Source: Eutreptiella sp. 'Long Island Sound 2002'
Lineage: Eukaryota; Euglenozoa; Euglenophyceae; Eutreptiales; Eutreptiaceae
Assembly: GCA_964036045.1 (NCBI GenBank)
Contig: OZ038389.1
Coordinates: 44,143,119 to 44,207,118 of the forward strand
Length of the DNA: 64,000 nucleotides
Reading direction: 5' to 3'
Numbering within the stretch: position 1 is the stretch's first letter; every line of letters starts with the position of its first letter. Of the stretch, positions 23,901-38,900 are shown piece by piece. The position numbers and the translations under genes were made by a program. The notes below the pieces were generated by a model. That model ran no database searches and was not told where the DNA came from. It saw only the letters and a program-made list of their open reading frames with translations.

Positions 23901-26900
23901 AATCAACTGGATCCTGATTCCACCCCCTGCCAAACATATGCCAAACATTGACTGCAATATGGCTGTGGAGAACTTTGACAAAAAGGCAAAGATGTATTGA
24001 CTGTCAATCTGTGACCAGCCGGAAGCAGACGTGTTTCGTGGGACCGAATAGAGCGCCCAATAAGCGTCAAAATTGCATATTTCATGACAAATGGAAAATG
24101 AATCAGGGACGATATATCAGACCACAGTACCACAAACGCTCTCAGGGCTGGACTCGACAAGCACACCTTGGCCTTCATCTCGAGTTGCTTGATGAATTCT
24201 CCGACAATACCTCGGGTCTCTTCGGTGATGACGAACGCCCGGGAAATGCACGGACTGTACGCCATGCTCCGAGAGGACCGGTCTTGCCGGTCATACACCT
24301 CCCACTTGCCAGGTTCATCCGCCTGCAGGGCAAGGAATAGCATACAGGTACACATGCATGGCGAAGGAGGCGAGTGCGTATGCAGGACAAGCGACGGTGT
24401 GGGGGTGTGCAGGCCGAGAAGATCACGTTCATTCCATTTCCTTTGGAACGGGGGGGGGTCCACTTGTGTACGTTTGCTGCATGGGTATGCGTGAAACACG
24501 TAGATCCTGCTGATAGCGGCGACTGGACTCATCATTAACGCACCGCATGTCTTGCTCCGTCATATCACTGCTCTGGCTCCTCAAAGCCAGGGGTACTTTG
24601 GACTGCTGGCAAATTATTTCACCCCTACCCTTGCCACTGCCGCCCGACCTCCAGCTCCTGAAATGCTCAATTGTGCGCTGTCTCTTGTCTTCGGGTGTGC
24701 AACAGTGTATCAGGAGGAAAAAACAACTGCCCCCAGTTTTGGTGGTCTCTAGACTGGCTGCCAATTGACGTCGATTTGCTTTCAGCTTCCGAAACCCAAA
24801 CGTTCCGAGGGTCACCAAACATCAGCATTAGCAAATACTCAGTCGCATTGCACATGACATACCTGGGCATCTCGATCTCCAAATTTGACAACAGGCGGGA
24901 TCAGAACTTTGGTATTCATCCGCGTCAACTTGTTGTCGATGCGGAAATCCCACTGGTCCAATATGCTCCAAAACTGCCTGTAACAGAATGCGCCATGCTG
25001 AAAGAATGCACAAAAAACGTGGGGTGTCACGTAGTAGTCTCTGGTACACGGACATAACAACAGCGGCAATTCACACAGTATGCATGTTTCAAGTTACAGG
25101 GCAGCAGCACGCAGCAGGAGAGAGGACAATGCAGGGCGTGACCTTGCGTCTGGATTGTCTCTCTTGGGGAGAACCAGCTGCTGCGTCAGCCATGCACGAA
25201 CATGTGGTGTTCCACCAACACGTTGCCGAATCTGGTGAGAAGAAGAGAGGCATGTGAGGCACAAAGCACGGCAAATGAGCAGGAGACAGCAGGCACACTG
25301 CAGTCTGTCGTTCTGGCCCCAGACATACTTTGTGGGGTGCATGTGAACGATCTAACAGAATCACCTCGACAAAGGCACACCGCACAGCGGGATCCATCCA
25401 AGCCAGGGAGCCACCAGAGAGAGAGAGCCACGCGCGACACACAGCATACGTCAGTCATAAAGCCATGGTCACTCTTCATTTTTTCCGACAATCCACAAAC
25501 GTAAATATACTGCGCCAAATAATGATTCAATTGATCATTGCGCTTGTCCTTTTCCACCACCATCGCCTGACGGTCGTCCAGCAGATCCCCGGGCTTGACT
25601 TTATTCGGATACTTGATGGTCAGGTAGTCGAACAGGGTGGTTCGCTTTTCCTCCCCTTTGTGCTTCCATTCCAACATATCCATGGGATTCTTCTTTTTGT
25701 CGACGTCCCGGATGACAAACGATCGGTTGTTGTATTTAACGATCGCTGCCCTGCCAATCAGATCACCCTTGTTGGCTCCTCTGCGTAAAGAAAGCAGACA
25801 CTTGGATGCAGCACCAGCACCATCACCAGCACCACCAGCACGACAACAACGACACATATTTCTGTTGCATTTGCACATGTTCTTTTCTTTTTGCGATTCT
25901 GGTTTGTTGCATATTCTTGTCTGCAACGCCCTGTACAGCGGACCCTGCCCCACTTGTTATGCATGTGTCATAAACCTTCACGACATATGGCCCAACCGAA
26001 CATTTCTCATGAAGCAGAACACATCAACGAAGCATTGAAAAGCGTCAACCGAGCGCTCGCCTGCATCATAATTATGACTATCATCATATCCATATCATAA
26101 TAATAATCATAACAGTAATGAGTGTCAGATGAGAGTACACCAGAGTAATTATGAAATTAAGTGCCAAGCCAAGCAGTCACCTTGACACCCAATTTCATAA
26201 GCCTTCCATAAATATGGTAAATTTTCCTTACCCTCACTATTAGTCTGCTGTAGCACCCACCTTGACACCACATTTCATACTTTCCTGCAGATGTCACGGC
26301 TGGGGTCAGGGGAAAATACGCTCAGACAGGGATCCTTTACTCAGACAGGGCCATACCCCTGCGCAACCCACAGGCACGGGGTTCTTGGGGATTGTAGATT
26401 CATTACATCAACATGCGGGGGCAATCACCCCAAAACAAGGAGAATCAGGGACTATCCATCAGAATGTAGGCACGACCCAGCCCCTCTTTCCCACGAAAAT
26501 CGGCATCCCAACATGACATCTTGCATTCTTGACCACGAAAACTGTGGTCAGACAATTTCAGCCAGACGGTGGGTTCACAGTCCTTGGACAAAGCCATGCT
26601 AGCGCCAAGGGGAAGGGGTCTGGGGTTGAGCTTTTAAGAGCAATCGCGGTTGCTTCCGTCACCAGTGGCCCTCAATACAAGCACAAGCATACTGCTGCAT
26701 CATCTCGTAAACGCTTTCTTCATGCTTGACGCGGAAGCTGATGTCAGTGTTTAACATCGGCCCTCTGTCAGTGGAGACCAGTTTGGCAGCGGCCCCGGGG
26801 ATGAGCTTGAGCTTGCCGTAACGTGGGTTGTTCCACTCAAAGTCCTGTGAGGATCGTACAACAGCATTTGAAGCGCGCACCTCAATGCCAAAGGGTGCGG

Positions 26901-29900
26901 GGATTGGCGGCTAGGGTCTGTTGCCCGGCAAGGCCCCTAAAAAGGCAAAAGCCGCTGCCCAGGGGTTGCCATAATAAAAAATAAAAAAACTCGGAGTGTC
27001 CAATACGCCCTATGATGGCGGCCGGTGGGTAACTGATGGCGGTTGGTGGGTAACTGATGGCGGTTGGTGTGTAACCGATGGCGGTTGGTGTGTAACCGAT
27101 GGCGGTTGGTGGGTAACCGATGGCGGTTGGTGTGTAACTGATGGCGGTTGGTGTGTAACCGATGGCGGTTGGTGTGTAACCGATGGCGGTTGGTGGGTAA
27201 CCGATGGCGGTTGGTGGGTAACCGATGGCGGTTGGTGGGTAACCGATGGCGGTTGGTGTGTAACCGATGGCGGTTGGTGTGTAACCGATGGCGGTTGGTG
27301 GGTAACCGATGGCGGTTGGTGGGTAACCGATGGCGGTTGGTGTGTAACCGATGGCGGTTGGTGTGTAACCGATGGCGGTTGGTGGGTAACCGATGGCGGT
27401 TGGTGGGTAACCGATGGCGGTTGGTGGGTAATTGATGGCGGTTGGTGTGTAACCGATGGCGGTTGGTGTGTAACCGATGGCGGTTGGTGGGTAACCGATG
27501 GCGGTTGGTGGGTAGCCACCAAACATCAGAGAGTGGCTGCCTTAGTCAAAAAAAAAAAAAAAGGCTGAGCGTCCTTATGGCAACCCCTGCCGCTGCCCCA
27601 TGCGCCCCACACGTCAGAGTGTTTTGCCCTAGACGGGGTGGCGGGTTGCACGTCTCCTCGGACAAACAGTTCTGTGGTCGCATGTTGATGAGTGTTGGGC
27701 ACACGATCGCGCATTTTCATTCCTGGTGCCGTGGGTCCTGCTCCGCTGTGTCTTGGTGTTATGCCCTCTCACCTGCGGCCCGTATTCCCCCCTATCTTCG
27801 TCCCGCCCTCCCGAATCCCCCGTACCACAAGCCGCTGCCACTGGGGGGCTGCCTTCCAACGAACAAACACGAGACGCTGATCGCAAGCGAGAGCACACCA
27901 GGTTAGGCGTCAAATCATATGTCGTGCGGCCAATCTTGCACATGTTCGGCAGCGTGCGCATGGCGCGTTGGTACACGTCTCCAAAGATGTGGACGTGCGC
28001 GGGCGTGATGGCGTCCCACGACAGGGGCGCTGCTGGGGCGAACTTCACAACTCCGGTCGTCCCATTCCGCATGGTCCACTTATATTCTGTCTCTGGCAGC
28101 TCTGCAGCCGCATAAAGCGTGGGACCGCCTGCGTAAACGATCTTGGAAACATCCTGCGGAGAAGACATGGTGTGGTGGTTGGATCCGCAAAATACAGTCA
28201 CGGTCTGCAGCTACGGGTGCAATCGGCAGACAACACTCTGCCAAGGAACAGACAGCTCCCACCCAGAACTGAACTGCAAATCAAGTGGGCCGGCAATCAC
28301 AGTGTTTTCCAGCTGCCGCCGTGACCGCATGGCTGGTCGCAGCTGCCAATTCATCAAAAAAAGAGTGAACACATCACACACGGCAGTCAGCCTGAGGCAT
28401 TCCTGGCACAAGCATTCCAGAGCCAACATCCGACACCTCCAAATAATGGGCAGGGGTGAACCGAAGAAATTCCGAAAACGGAAAATATGCCGCAGAAATC
28501 CTGAAAAAATCAGAACGAAATATATGCAAAACTGTTGCCAGAGTTTGCAACAGAGTTTGTCCGCCGCAGAATCCCCGGCCCCTCAGTATTGGGACCAACA
28601 AACGGCCTCAGTGTTGTATGTATGGCCCTGTGCTTTGCTGTTTTGTGTTTGCGACCAGGAAATCTCACAGAAAGCGCCGCGGGGAAAGTGCAGTCACGAG
28701 GGCAGGCACAAGCGGCCCACAGTCACGACCGCGGTCTAGCGTTGGGCACACTCGTGAGCAAACCCTCACACAAGCATCGAGCCAAACTGTACGCACCCGT
28801 ACAAGGGAGCGATTCCGGGCTGTAGGCGGTTCTCTTGACCATCTTTACACAGCCACCTCGGAAGTCCATACCCCGGGGGTGGCTGTTGGAACCGGTCCCG
28901 CTGCGACCTATCCCCCGAGTATTTGTCGGAAACTTGTGAGGGCACCAGGTTTCATACTTACCCAGTGCAGACTTTGCTGGGTGTCATTTTGCATGACACC
29001 CATGACACATTCTCTGTGTTCCGCTTTGATTCTCCAACCAATCCGCCCCTGATCCCCAGGCCTAGGTTGCTATTCTACGATTAGGGAGGGGGCTAGGGTT
29101 ATCAGGGTGTGCGAGGCTTAATCGTCACTGGAACCTGAATCCTAACCCAACCAGGAAAGCTTTCTGGAATTTTGTATTGAGGGTCTGACGTGCTTATCCA
29201 CCGAAGACCTAATTTGGAATTCTGTCTGTGCGTCTGCGGTTCGTCTTGTTTCTCTTTCATTTTTGTTCCAATGCTTAACCAGGCCTGTTCTGGAGAAAAA
29301 ACATCACGCAGGTCGGGCTAAAGAGTGCATTGCCTCACATTTCTGCATTTGAATATCTCTCTGCTTCCGAATTGTCATGTCTTTTTCCAGTTTAACCTGG
29401 ATTCTAGGTTTCAACCACCCCCACCCCCTTTTGACAGACAGTGGTCTGGGCATTTGGTGAAACCTAGTATGCACGTAGCAAAACCTAGTAAAATGTAGCA
29501 AAACCTAGTAAAATGTAGCAAAACCTAGCAAAAATTTTAAAAAATTGTCCCTTACTAGGTTACTAGGTAGTGACAAATTTGGACTTGAATTTGAACAAAA
29601 AACACCAAGTTTATGGGGGGGGGGGGGGTCAACAGTAGGTGGTATTTATGTTTAAGGGCATGGTGCCCCCTGGTCTATTCCAGGCCACTTGTGTAAGTGG
29701 CGCCCCACCCAGGCCAAACCGTGTATTGCAAGGTCAGCAAAAATAAAATGAGGCTCAAGAAAAGAAGGAGCTTTTATATCATAAATATATATTATTACAC
29801 CCCTCTCCCCTTAAATTTAGCTAACAACAAGCAAGCAACAACAACAACAAGCAAGCACGTCACCATTCCGTTTTGGCCACTGCACCTTCCCAACGCCTCG

Positions 29901-32900
29901 GGCTTGACTCTACTTTAGCCATCCTAGAGCCTAGGTGGTGCCCTTGCCTAATCCAAGTTTTGAGCCAGAAACTCACCGGTGGCGGCCCGGGGCGGTGGCG
30001 CCAAGTTGGGGGGTGCCCTCCCAAATCTGCGCAGTTTTGGGCCAAAAACAGCCATTTTTCGCCCAAAACAGCCCTAGTAAGGGTTCAAAACAGCCAAAAA
30101 CAAAGGCAAACGGCTGCTACACTCCACGTGCGGCTTGACTTTCTCGTGACCAAGGGACCTTTGGTGCCTTCTAACTCCACGATATGTCCGAGAAACGGCC
30201 CAAAAAGGCGCCAAAAAGCCCCAAAAACTGCGCAATGTGCACCAGCACCCCGAAACCAAGAACGGGCCATATCTTGGGCTACGTGGCTCAAAACCGAATT
30301 CCGAGGGCACCTAGTCCACCCGCAACCCCCCACTTTTTATGGTTTCCAAGCCTCAGAATCGCCCAACGAGACACGTAGACCCCCCGTACCAGTGGTCACT
30401 TGGTGCAGCCCCAGGGCAGCCTAGCCCGCGCACAGTGGGGGCCAACGGTGGGTCCACCAGGGTCCCCAGGGCGAAAAAAATGATTTTTTCCAAAGTTGTT
30501 CCTAGACCACTTGGGATGCTCAAACAAGTGTTTTTAGGCCGTTTTGAGCCCGTGGTGGCGCGTTTTGGGCCATGGAACATCCCAAAATGCCTTGAAATGG
30601 GGCCGTTTTGGGACCAAAAATGGGTCAAAAATGGGTCAAAAACGCGTTTTTCCAGAAGTGATCCCGGACCATTTGGGATGCTCAAACAAGTGTTTTTAGC
30701 CCGTTTTGAGCCCGTTTTGACCGAGTTTAGCCCATTCCACCACATGTATGCACCACTTTGTGCCCTTCGCACGTACCTTAGAGCCGTGTGGTGGAGCCAC
30801 CTAGAGTTGGGAGAGGGGTGTAGATTGGAGGATATATATATATATATATCTCCTCCAATGTACACCCCTCTCCCAACTCTAGGTGGCTCCACCACACGGC
30901 TCTAAGGTACGTGCGAAGGGCGCAAAGTGGTGCATACATGTGGTGGAAGGGGCTAAACTCGGTCAAAACCCCCATCGCTTCAGAGCGGGGGGCAGAATCA
31001 GAAGTGGCCCACTTGTGGGCAGAGTGGCTACTTAACCCCTGCCGCCTCAGGGATCCCCATCGCTTCATAGGGGGGGGCAGAATCAGAAGTGGCCCACTTG
31101 TGGGCAAGGTGGCTACTTAACCCCTGCCGCCTCGGGGATCCCCTCCGCTTCACAGCGGGGGGCAGAATCAGAAGTGGCCCACTTGTGGGCAAGGTGGCTA
31201 CTTAACCCCTGCCGCCTCGGGGATCCCCTCCGCTTCAGAGCGGGGGGCAGAATCAGAAGTGGCCCACTTGTGGGCAGAGTGGCTACTTAACCCCTGCCGC
31301 CTCAGGGATCCCCATCGCTTCATAGCGGGGGGCAGAATCAGAAGTGGCCCACTTGTGGGCAAGGTGGCTACTTAACCCCTGCCGCCTCGGGGATCCCCTC
31401 CGCTTCAGAGCGGGGGGCAGAACCAGAAGTGGCCCACTTGTGGGCAAGGTGGCTATGTAAACCCTGCCGCCTCGGGGATCCCCACCGCTTCACAGCGGGG
31501 GGCAGAAACAGAAGAGGCCCACTTGTGGGCAGAGTGGCTACTTAACCCCTGCCGCCTCGGGGGTCCCCACCGCTTCACAGCGGGGGGCAGAATCAGAAGT
31601 GGCCCACTTGTGGGCAAGGTGGCTACATAACCCCTGCCGCCTCGGGGATCCCCTCCGCTTCAGAGCGGGGGGCAGAATCAGAAGTGGCCCACTTGTGGGC
31701 AAGGTGGCTACTTAACCCCTGCCGCCTCGGGGATCCCCTCCGCTTCAGAGCGGGGGGCAGAATCAGAAGTGGCCCACTTGTGGGCAAGGTGGCTACGTAA
31801 CCCCTGCCGCCTCGGGGATCCCCTCCGCTTCAGAGCGGGGGGCAGAATCAGAAGTGGCCCACTTGTGGGCAAGGTGGCTACTTAACCCCTGCCGCCTCGG
31901 GGATCCCCTCCGCTTCAGAGCGGGGGGCAGAATCAGAAGTGGCCCACTTGTGGGCAGAGTGGCTACTTAACCCCTGCCGCCTCAGGGATCCCCATCGCTT
32001 CATAGCGGGGGGCAGAATCAGAAGTGGCCCACTTGTGGGCAAGGTGGCTACGTAACCCCTGCCGCCTCGGGGATCCCCTCCGCTTCAGAGCGGGGGGCAG
32101 AATCAGAAGTGGCCCACTTGTGGGCAAGGTGGCTACTTAACCCCTGCCGCCTCGGGGATCCCCTCCGCTTCAGAGCGGGGGGCAGAATCAGAAGTGGCCC
32201 ACTTGTGGGCAGAGTGGCTACTTAACCCCTGCCGCCTCAGGGATCCCCATCGCTTCATAGCGGGGGGCAGAATCAGAAGTGGCCCACTTGTGGGCAGAGT
32301 GGCTACTTAACCCCTGCCGCCTCGGGGATCCCCTCCGCTTCAGAGCGGGGGGCAGAACCAGAAGTGGCCCACTTGTGGGCAAGGTGGCTACGTAACCCCT
32401 GCCGCCTCGGGGATCCCCTCCGCTTCAGAGCGGGGGGCAGAATCAGAAGTGGCCCACTTGTGGGCAGAGTGGCTACTTAACCCCTGCCGCCTCAGGGATC
32501 CCCATCGCTTCAGAGCGGGGGGCAGAATCAGAAGTGGCCCACTTGTGGGCAAGGTGGCTACGTAACCCCTGCCGCCTCGGGGATCCCCTCCGCTTCAGAG
32601 CGGGGGGCAGAATCAGAAGTGGCCCACTTGTGGGCAAGGTGGCTACTTAACCCCTGCCGCCTCGGGGATCCCCTCCGCTTCAGAGCGGGGGGCAGAATCA
32701 GAAGTGGCCCACTTGTGGGCAGAGTGGCTACTTAACCCCTGCCGCCTCAGGGATCCCCATCGCTTCATAGCGGGGGGCAGAATCAGAAGTGGCCCACTTG
32801 TGGGCAAGGTGGCTACTTAACCCCTGCCGCCTCGGGGATCCCCTCCGCTTCAGAGCGGGGGGCAGAACCAGAAGTGGCCCACTTGTGGGCAAGGTGGCTA

Positions 32901-35900
32901 CGTAACCCCTGCCGCCTCGGGGATCCCCTCCGCTTCAGAGCGGGGGGCAGAATCAGAAGTGGCCCACTTGTGGGCAAGGTGTCTACTTAACCCTTGCCGC
33001 CTCGGGGATCCCCTCCGCTTCAGAGCGGGGGGCAGAATCAGAAGTGGCCCACTTGTGGGCAAGGTGGCTACTTAACCCCTGCCGCCTCAGGGATCCCCAT
33101 CGCTTCAGAGCGGGGGGCAGAATCAGAAGTGGCCCACTTGTGGGCAAGGTGGCTACTTAACCCCTGCCGCCTCGGGGATCCCCTCCGCTTCAGAGCGGGG
33201 GGCAGAATCAGAAGTGGCCCACTTGTGGGCAAGGTGGCTACTTAACCCTTGCCGCCTCGGGGATCCCCTCCGCTTCAGAGCGGGGGGCAGAATCAGAAGT
33301 GGCCCACTTGTGGGCAAGGTGGCTACTTAACCCCTGCCGCCTCAGGGATCCCCATCGCTTCATAGCGGGGGGCAGAATCAGAAGTGGCCCACTTGTGGGC
33401 AAGGTGGCTACTTAACCCCTGCCGCCTCGGGGATCCCCTCCGCTTCAGAGCGGGGGGCAGAATCAGAAGTGGCCCACTTGTGGGCAAGGTGGCTACTTAA
33501 CCCCTGCCGCCTCGGGGATCCCCACCGCTTCAGAGCGGGGGGCAGAACCAGAAGTGGCCCACTTGTGGGCAAGGTGGCTACGTAACCCCTGCCGCCTCGG
33601 GGATCCCCACCGCTTCAGAGCGGGGGGCAGAATCAGAAGAGGCCCACTTGTGGGCAGAGTGGCTACTTAACCCCTGCCGCCTCGGGGGTCCCCACCGCTT
33701 CAGAGCGGGGGGCAGAATCAGAAGTGGCCCACTTGTGGGCAAGGTGGCTACTTAACCCCTGCCGCCTCGGGGATACCCTCCACTTCAGAGCGGGGGGCAG
33801 AATCAGAAGTGGCCGACTTGTGGGCAAGGTGGCTACTTAACCCCTGCCGCCTCGGGGATCCCCTCCGCTTCAGAGCGGGGGGTAAAATCAGAAGTGGCCC
33901 ACTTATGGGCAGAGTGGCTACTTAACCCCTGCCGCCTCGGGGATCCCCTCCGCTTCAGAGCGGGGGGCAGAATCAGAAGTGGTCCACTTGTGGGCAGAGT
34001 GGCTACTTAACCTGCCGCCTCGGGGATCCCCTCCGCTTCAGAGCGGGGGGCAGAATCAGAAGTGGCCCACTTGTGGGTAGAGTGGCTACGTAACCCCTGC
34101 CGCCTCGGGGATCCCCTCCGCTTCAGAGCGGGGGGCAGAATCAGAAGTGGCCCACTTGTGGGCAAGGTGGCTACGTAACCCTTGCCGCCTCGGGGATACC
34201 CTCCGCTTCAGAGCGGGAGGCACAATCAGAAGTGGCCCAGTTGTGGGCAAGGTGGCTACTTAACCCCTGCCGCCTCGGGGATCCCCTCCGCTTCAGAAAG
34301 GGGCCAAGTAAGAAGTGGCCCACTTGTGGGCAAGGTAGCTACTTAACCCCTGCCGCCTCGGGGATCCCCTCCGCTTCAGACCGGGGGGCAGAATCACAAG
34401 TGGCCCACTTGTGGGCAGAGTGGCTACTTAACCCCTGCCGCCTCAGGGATCCCCATCGCTTCAGAGCGGGGGGCAGAATCAGAAGTGGCCCACTTGTGGG
34501 CAAGGTGGCTACATAACCCCTGCCGCCTCGGGGATCCCCTCCGCTTCACAGCGGGGGGCAGAATCAGAAGTGGCCCACTTGTGGGCAAGGTGGCTACGTA
34601 ACCCCTGCCGCCTCGGGGATCCCCTCCGCTTCAGAGCGGGGGGCAGAAACAGAAGTGGCCCACTTGTGGGCAAGGTGGCTACATAACCCCTGCCGCCTCG
34701 GGGGTCCCCACCGCTTCACAGCGGGGGGCAGAATCAGAAGTGGCCCAATTGTGGGCAAGGTGGCTACGTAACCCCTGCCGCCTCGGGGATCCCCTCCGCT
34801 TCAGAGCGGGGGGCAGAAACAGAAGTGGCCCACTTGTAGGCAAGGTGGCTACTTAACCCCTGCCGCCTCGGGGATCCCCTCCGCTTCACAGCGGGGGGCA
34901 GAATCAGAAGTGGCCCACTTGTGGGCAAGGTGGCTACGTAACCCCTGCCGCCTCGGGGATCCCCACCGCTTCAGAGCGGGGGGCAGAATCAGAAGTGGCC
35001 CACTTGTGGGCAAGGTGGCTACGTAACCCCTGCCGCCTCGGGGATCCCCTCCGCTTCAGAGCGGGGGGCAGAATCAGAAGTGGCCCACTTGTGGGCAAGG
35101 TGGCTACGTAACCCCTGCCGCCTCGGGGATCTCCTCCGCTTCAGAGCGGGGGCCAGAATCAGAAGTGGCCCACTTGTGGGCAAGGTGGCTACTTAACCCC
35201 TGCCGCCTCAGGGATCCCCTCCGCTTCAGAGCGGGGGGCAGAATCAGAAGTGGCCCAATTGTGGGCAAGGTGGCTACTTAACCCCTGCCGCCTCGGGGAT
35301 CCCCTCCGCTTCACAGCGGGGGGCAGAATCAGAAGTGGCCCACTTGTGGGCAAGGTGGCTACGTAACCCCTGCCGCCTCGGGGATCCCCTCCGCTTCAGA
35401 GCGGGGGGCAGAATCACAAGTGGCCCACTTGTGGGTAGAGTGGCTACTTAACCCCTGCCGCCTCAGGGATCCCCATCGCTTCATAGCGGGGGGCAGAATC
35501 AGAAGTGGCCCACTTGTGGGCAAGGTGGCTACTTAACCCCTGCCGCCTCGGGGATCCCCTCCGCTTCAGAGCGGGGGGCAGAATCAGAAGTGGCCCACTT
35601 GTGGGCAAGGTGGCTACTTAACCCCTGCCGCCTCAGGGATCCCCTCCGCTTCAGAGCGGGGGGCAGAATCAGAAGTGGCCCACTTGTGGGCAAGGTGGCT
35701 ACTTAACCCCTGCCGCCTCGGGGATCCCCACCGCTTCACAGCGGGGGGCAGAATCAGAAGTGGCCCACTTGTGGGCAAGGTGGCTACGTAACCCCTGCCG
35801 CCTCGGGGATCCCCTCCGCTTCAGACCGGGGGGCAGAATCAGAAGTGGCCCACTTGTGGGCAAGGTAGCTACTTAACCCCTGCCGCCTCAGGGATCCCCT

Positions 35901-38900
35901 CCGCTTCACAGCGGGGGGCAGAATCAGAAGTGGCCCACTTGTGGGCAAGGTGGCTACGTAACCCCTGCCGCCTCGGGGATCCCCACCGCTTCACAGCGGG
36001 GGGCAGAATCAGAAGTGGCCCACTTGTGGGCAAGGTGGCTACTTAACCCCTGCCGCCTCAGGGATCCCCATCGCTTCACAGCGGGGGGCAGAATCACAAG
36101 TGGCCCACTTGTGGGTAGAGTGGCTACTTAATCCCTGCCGCCTCAGGGATCCCCATCGCTTCATAGCGGGGGGCAGAATCAGAAGTGGCCCAATTGTGGG
36201 CAAGGTGGCTACTTAACCCCTGCCGCCTCGGGGATCCCCTCCGCTTCACAGCGGGGGGCAGAATCAGAAGTGGCCCACTTGTGGGCAAGGTGGCTACGTA
36301 ACCCCTGCCGCCTCGGGGATCCCCTCCGCTTCAGAGCGGGGGGCAGAATCACAAGTGGCCCACTTGTGGGTAGAGTGGCTACTTAACCCCTGCCGCCTCA
36401 GGGATCCCCATCGCTTCATAGCGGGGGGCAGAATCAGAAGTGGCCCACTTGTGGGCAAGGTGGCTACTTAACCCCTGCCGCCTCGGGGATCCCCTCCGCT
36501 TCAGAGCGGGGGGCAGAATCAGAAGTGGCCCACTTGTGGGCAAGGTGGCTACTTAACCCCTGCCGCCTCAGGGATCCCCTCCGCTTCAGAGCGGGGGGCA
36601 GAATCAGAAGTGGCCCACTTGTGGGCAAGGTGGCTACTTAACCCCTGCCGCCTCGGGGATCCCCACCGCTTCACAGCGGGGGGCAGAATCAGAAGTGGCC
36701 CACTTGTGGGCAAGGTGGCTACGTAACCCCTGCCGCCTCGGGGATCCCCTCCGCTTCAGACCGGGGGGCAGAATCAGAAGTGGCCCACTTGTGGGCAAGG
36801 TAGCTACTTAACCCCTGCCGCCTCGGGGATCCCCTCCGCTTCACAGCGGGGGGCAGAATCAGAAGTGGCCCACTTGTGGGCAAGGTGGCTACGTAACCCC
36901 TGCCGCCTCGGGGATCCCCACCGCTTCACAGCGGGGGGCAGAATCAGAAGTGGCCCACTTGTGGGCAAGGTGGCTACTTAACCCCTGCCGCCTCAGGGAT
37001 CCCCATCGCTTCACAGCGGGGGGCACAATCAGAAGTGGCCCACTTGTGGGCAAGGTGGCTACGTAACCCCTGCTGCCTCGGGGATACCCTCCGCTTCAGA
37101 GCGGGAGGCACAATCAGAAGTGGCCCACTTGTGGGCAAGGTGGCTACTTAACCCCTGCCGCCTCGGGGATCCCCACCGCTTCATAGGGGGGGGCAGAATC
37201 AGAAGTGGCCCACTTGTGGGCAAGGTGGCTACGTAACCCCTGCCGCCTCGGGGATCCCCTCCGCTTCAGACCGGGGGGCAGAATCAGAAGTGGCCCACTT
37301 GTGGGCAAGGTGGCTACTTAACCCCTGCCGCCTCGGGGATCCCCACCGCTTCAGAGCGGGGGGCAGAATCAGAAGTGGCCCACTTGTGGGCAAGGTGGCT
37401 ACGTAACCCCTGCCGCCTCGGGGATCCCCTCCGCTTCACAGCGGGGGGCAGAATCAGAAGTGGCCCACTTGTGGGCAAGGTGGCTACGTAACCCCTGCCG
37501 CCTCGGGGATCCCCACCGCTTCACAGCGGGGGGCAGAATCAGAAGTGGCCCACTTGTGGGCAAGGTGGCTACTTAACCCCTGCCGCCTCGGGGGTCCCCT
37601 CCGCTTCACAGCGGGGGGCAGAATCAGAAGTGGCCCACTTGTGGGCAAGGTGGCTACGTAACCCCTGCCGCCTCGGGGATCTCCTCCGCTTCAGACCGGG
37701 GGGCAGAATCAGAAGTGGCCCACTTGTGGGCAAGGTGGCTACTTAACCCCTGCCGCCTCGGGGATCCCCACCGCTTCAGAGCGGGGGGCAGAATCAGAAG
37801 TGGCCCAATTGTGGGCAGAGTGGCTACTTAACCCCTGCCGCCTCGGGGATCCCCTCCGCTTCAGAGCGGGGGGCAGAATCAGAAGTGGCCCACTTGTGGG
37901 CAAGGTGGCTACTTAACCCCTGCCGCCTCGGGGATCCCCACCGCTTCACAGCGGGGGGCAGAACCAGAAGTGGCCCGCTTGTGGGCAAGGTGGCTACTTA
38001 ACCCCTGCCGCCTCGGGGATCCCCTCCGCTTCAGAGCGGGGGGCAGAACCAGAAGTGGCCCACTTGTGGGCAAAGTGGCTACGTAAACCCTGCCGCCTCA
38101 GGGATCCCCATCGCTTCATAGGGGGGGGCAGAATCAGAAGTGGCCCACTTGTGGGCAAGGTGGCTACTTAACCCCTGCCGCCTCGGGGATCCCCTCCGCT
38201 TCACAGCGGGGGGCAGAATCAGAAGTGGCCCACTTGTGGGCAAGGTGGCTACTTAACCCCTGCCGCCTCGGGGATCCCCTCCGCTTCAGAGCGGGGGGCA
38301 GAATCAGAAGTGGCCCACTTGTGGGCAGAGTGGCTACTTAACCCCTGCCGCCTCAGGGATCCCCATCGCTTCATAGCGGGGGGCAGAATCAGAAGTGGCC
38401 CACTTGTGGGCAAGGTGGCTACTTAACCCCTGCCGCCTCGGGGATCCCCTCCGCTTCAGAGCGGGGGGCAGAACCAGAAGTGGCCCACTTGTGGGCAAGG
38501 TGGCTACGTAAACCCTGCCGCCTCGGGGATCCCCACCGCTTCACAGCGGGGGGCAGAAACAGAAGAGGCCCACTTGTGGGCAGAGTGGCTACTTAACCCC
38601 TGCCGCCTCGGGGGTCCCCACCGCTTCACAGCGGGGGGCAGAATCAGAAGTGGCCCACTTGTGGGCAAGGTGGCTACTTAACCCCTGCCGCCTCGGGGAT
38701 CCCCTCCGCTTCAGAGCGGGGGGCAGAATCAGAAGTGGCCCACTTGTGGGCAAGGTGGCTACTTAACCCCTGCCGCCTCGGGGATCTCCTCCGCTTCAGA
38801 CCGGGGGGCAGAATCAGAAGTGGCCCACTTGTGGGCAGAGTGGCTACTTAACCCCTGCCGCCTCGGGGATCCCCTCCGCTTCAGAGCGGGGGGCAGAATC

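Noticed and set aside
26882-27568. Repeat-protein frames on both strands (GWWVTDGGW-like and IGYPPTA-like)
   Set aside because: They come from the 21-bp minisatellite; being open in several frames at once is expected of a stop-free unit with period 21.
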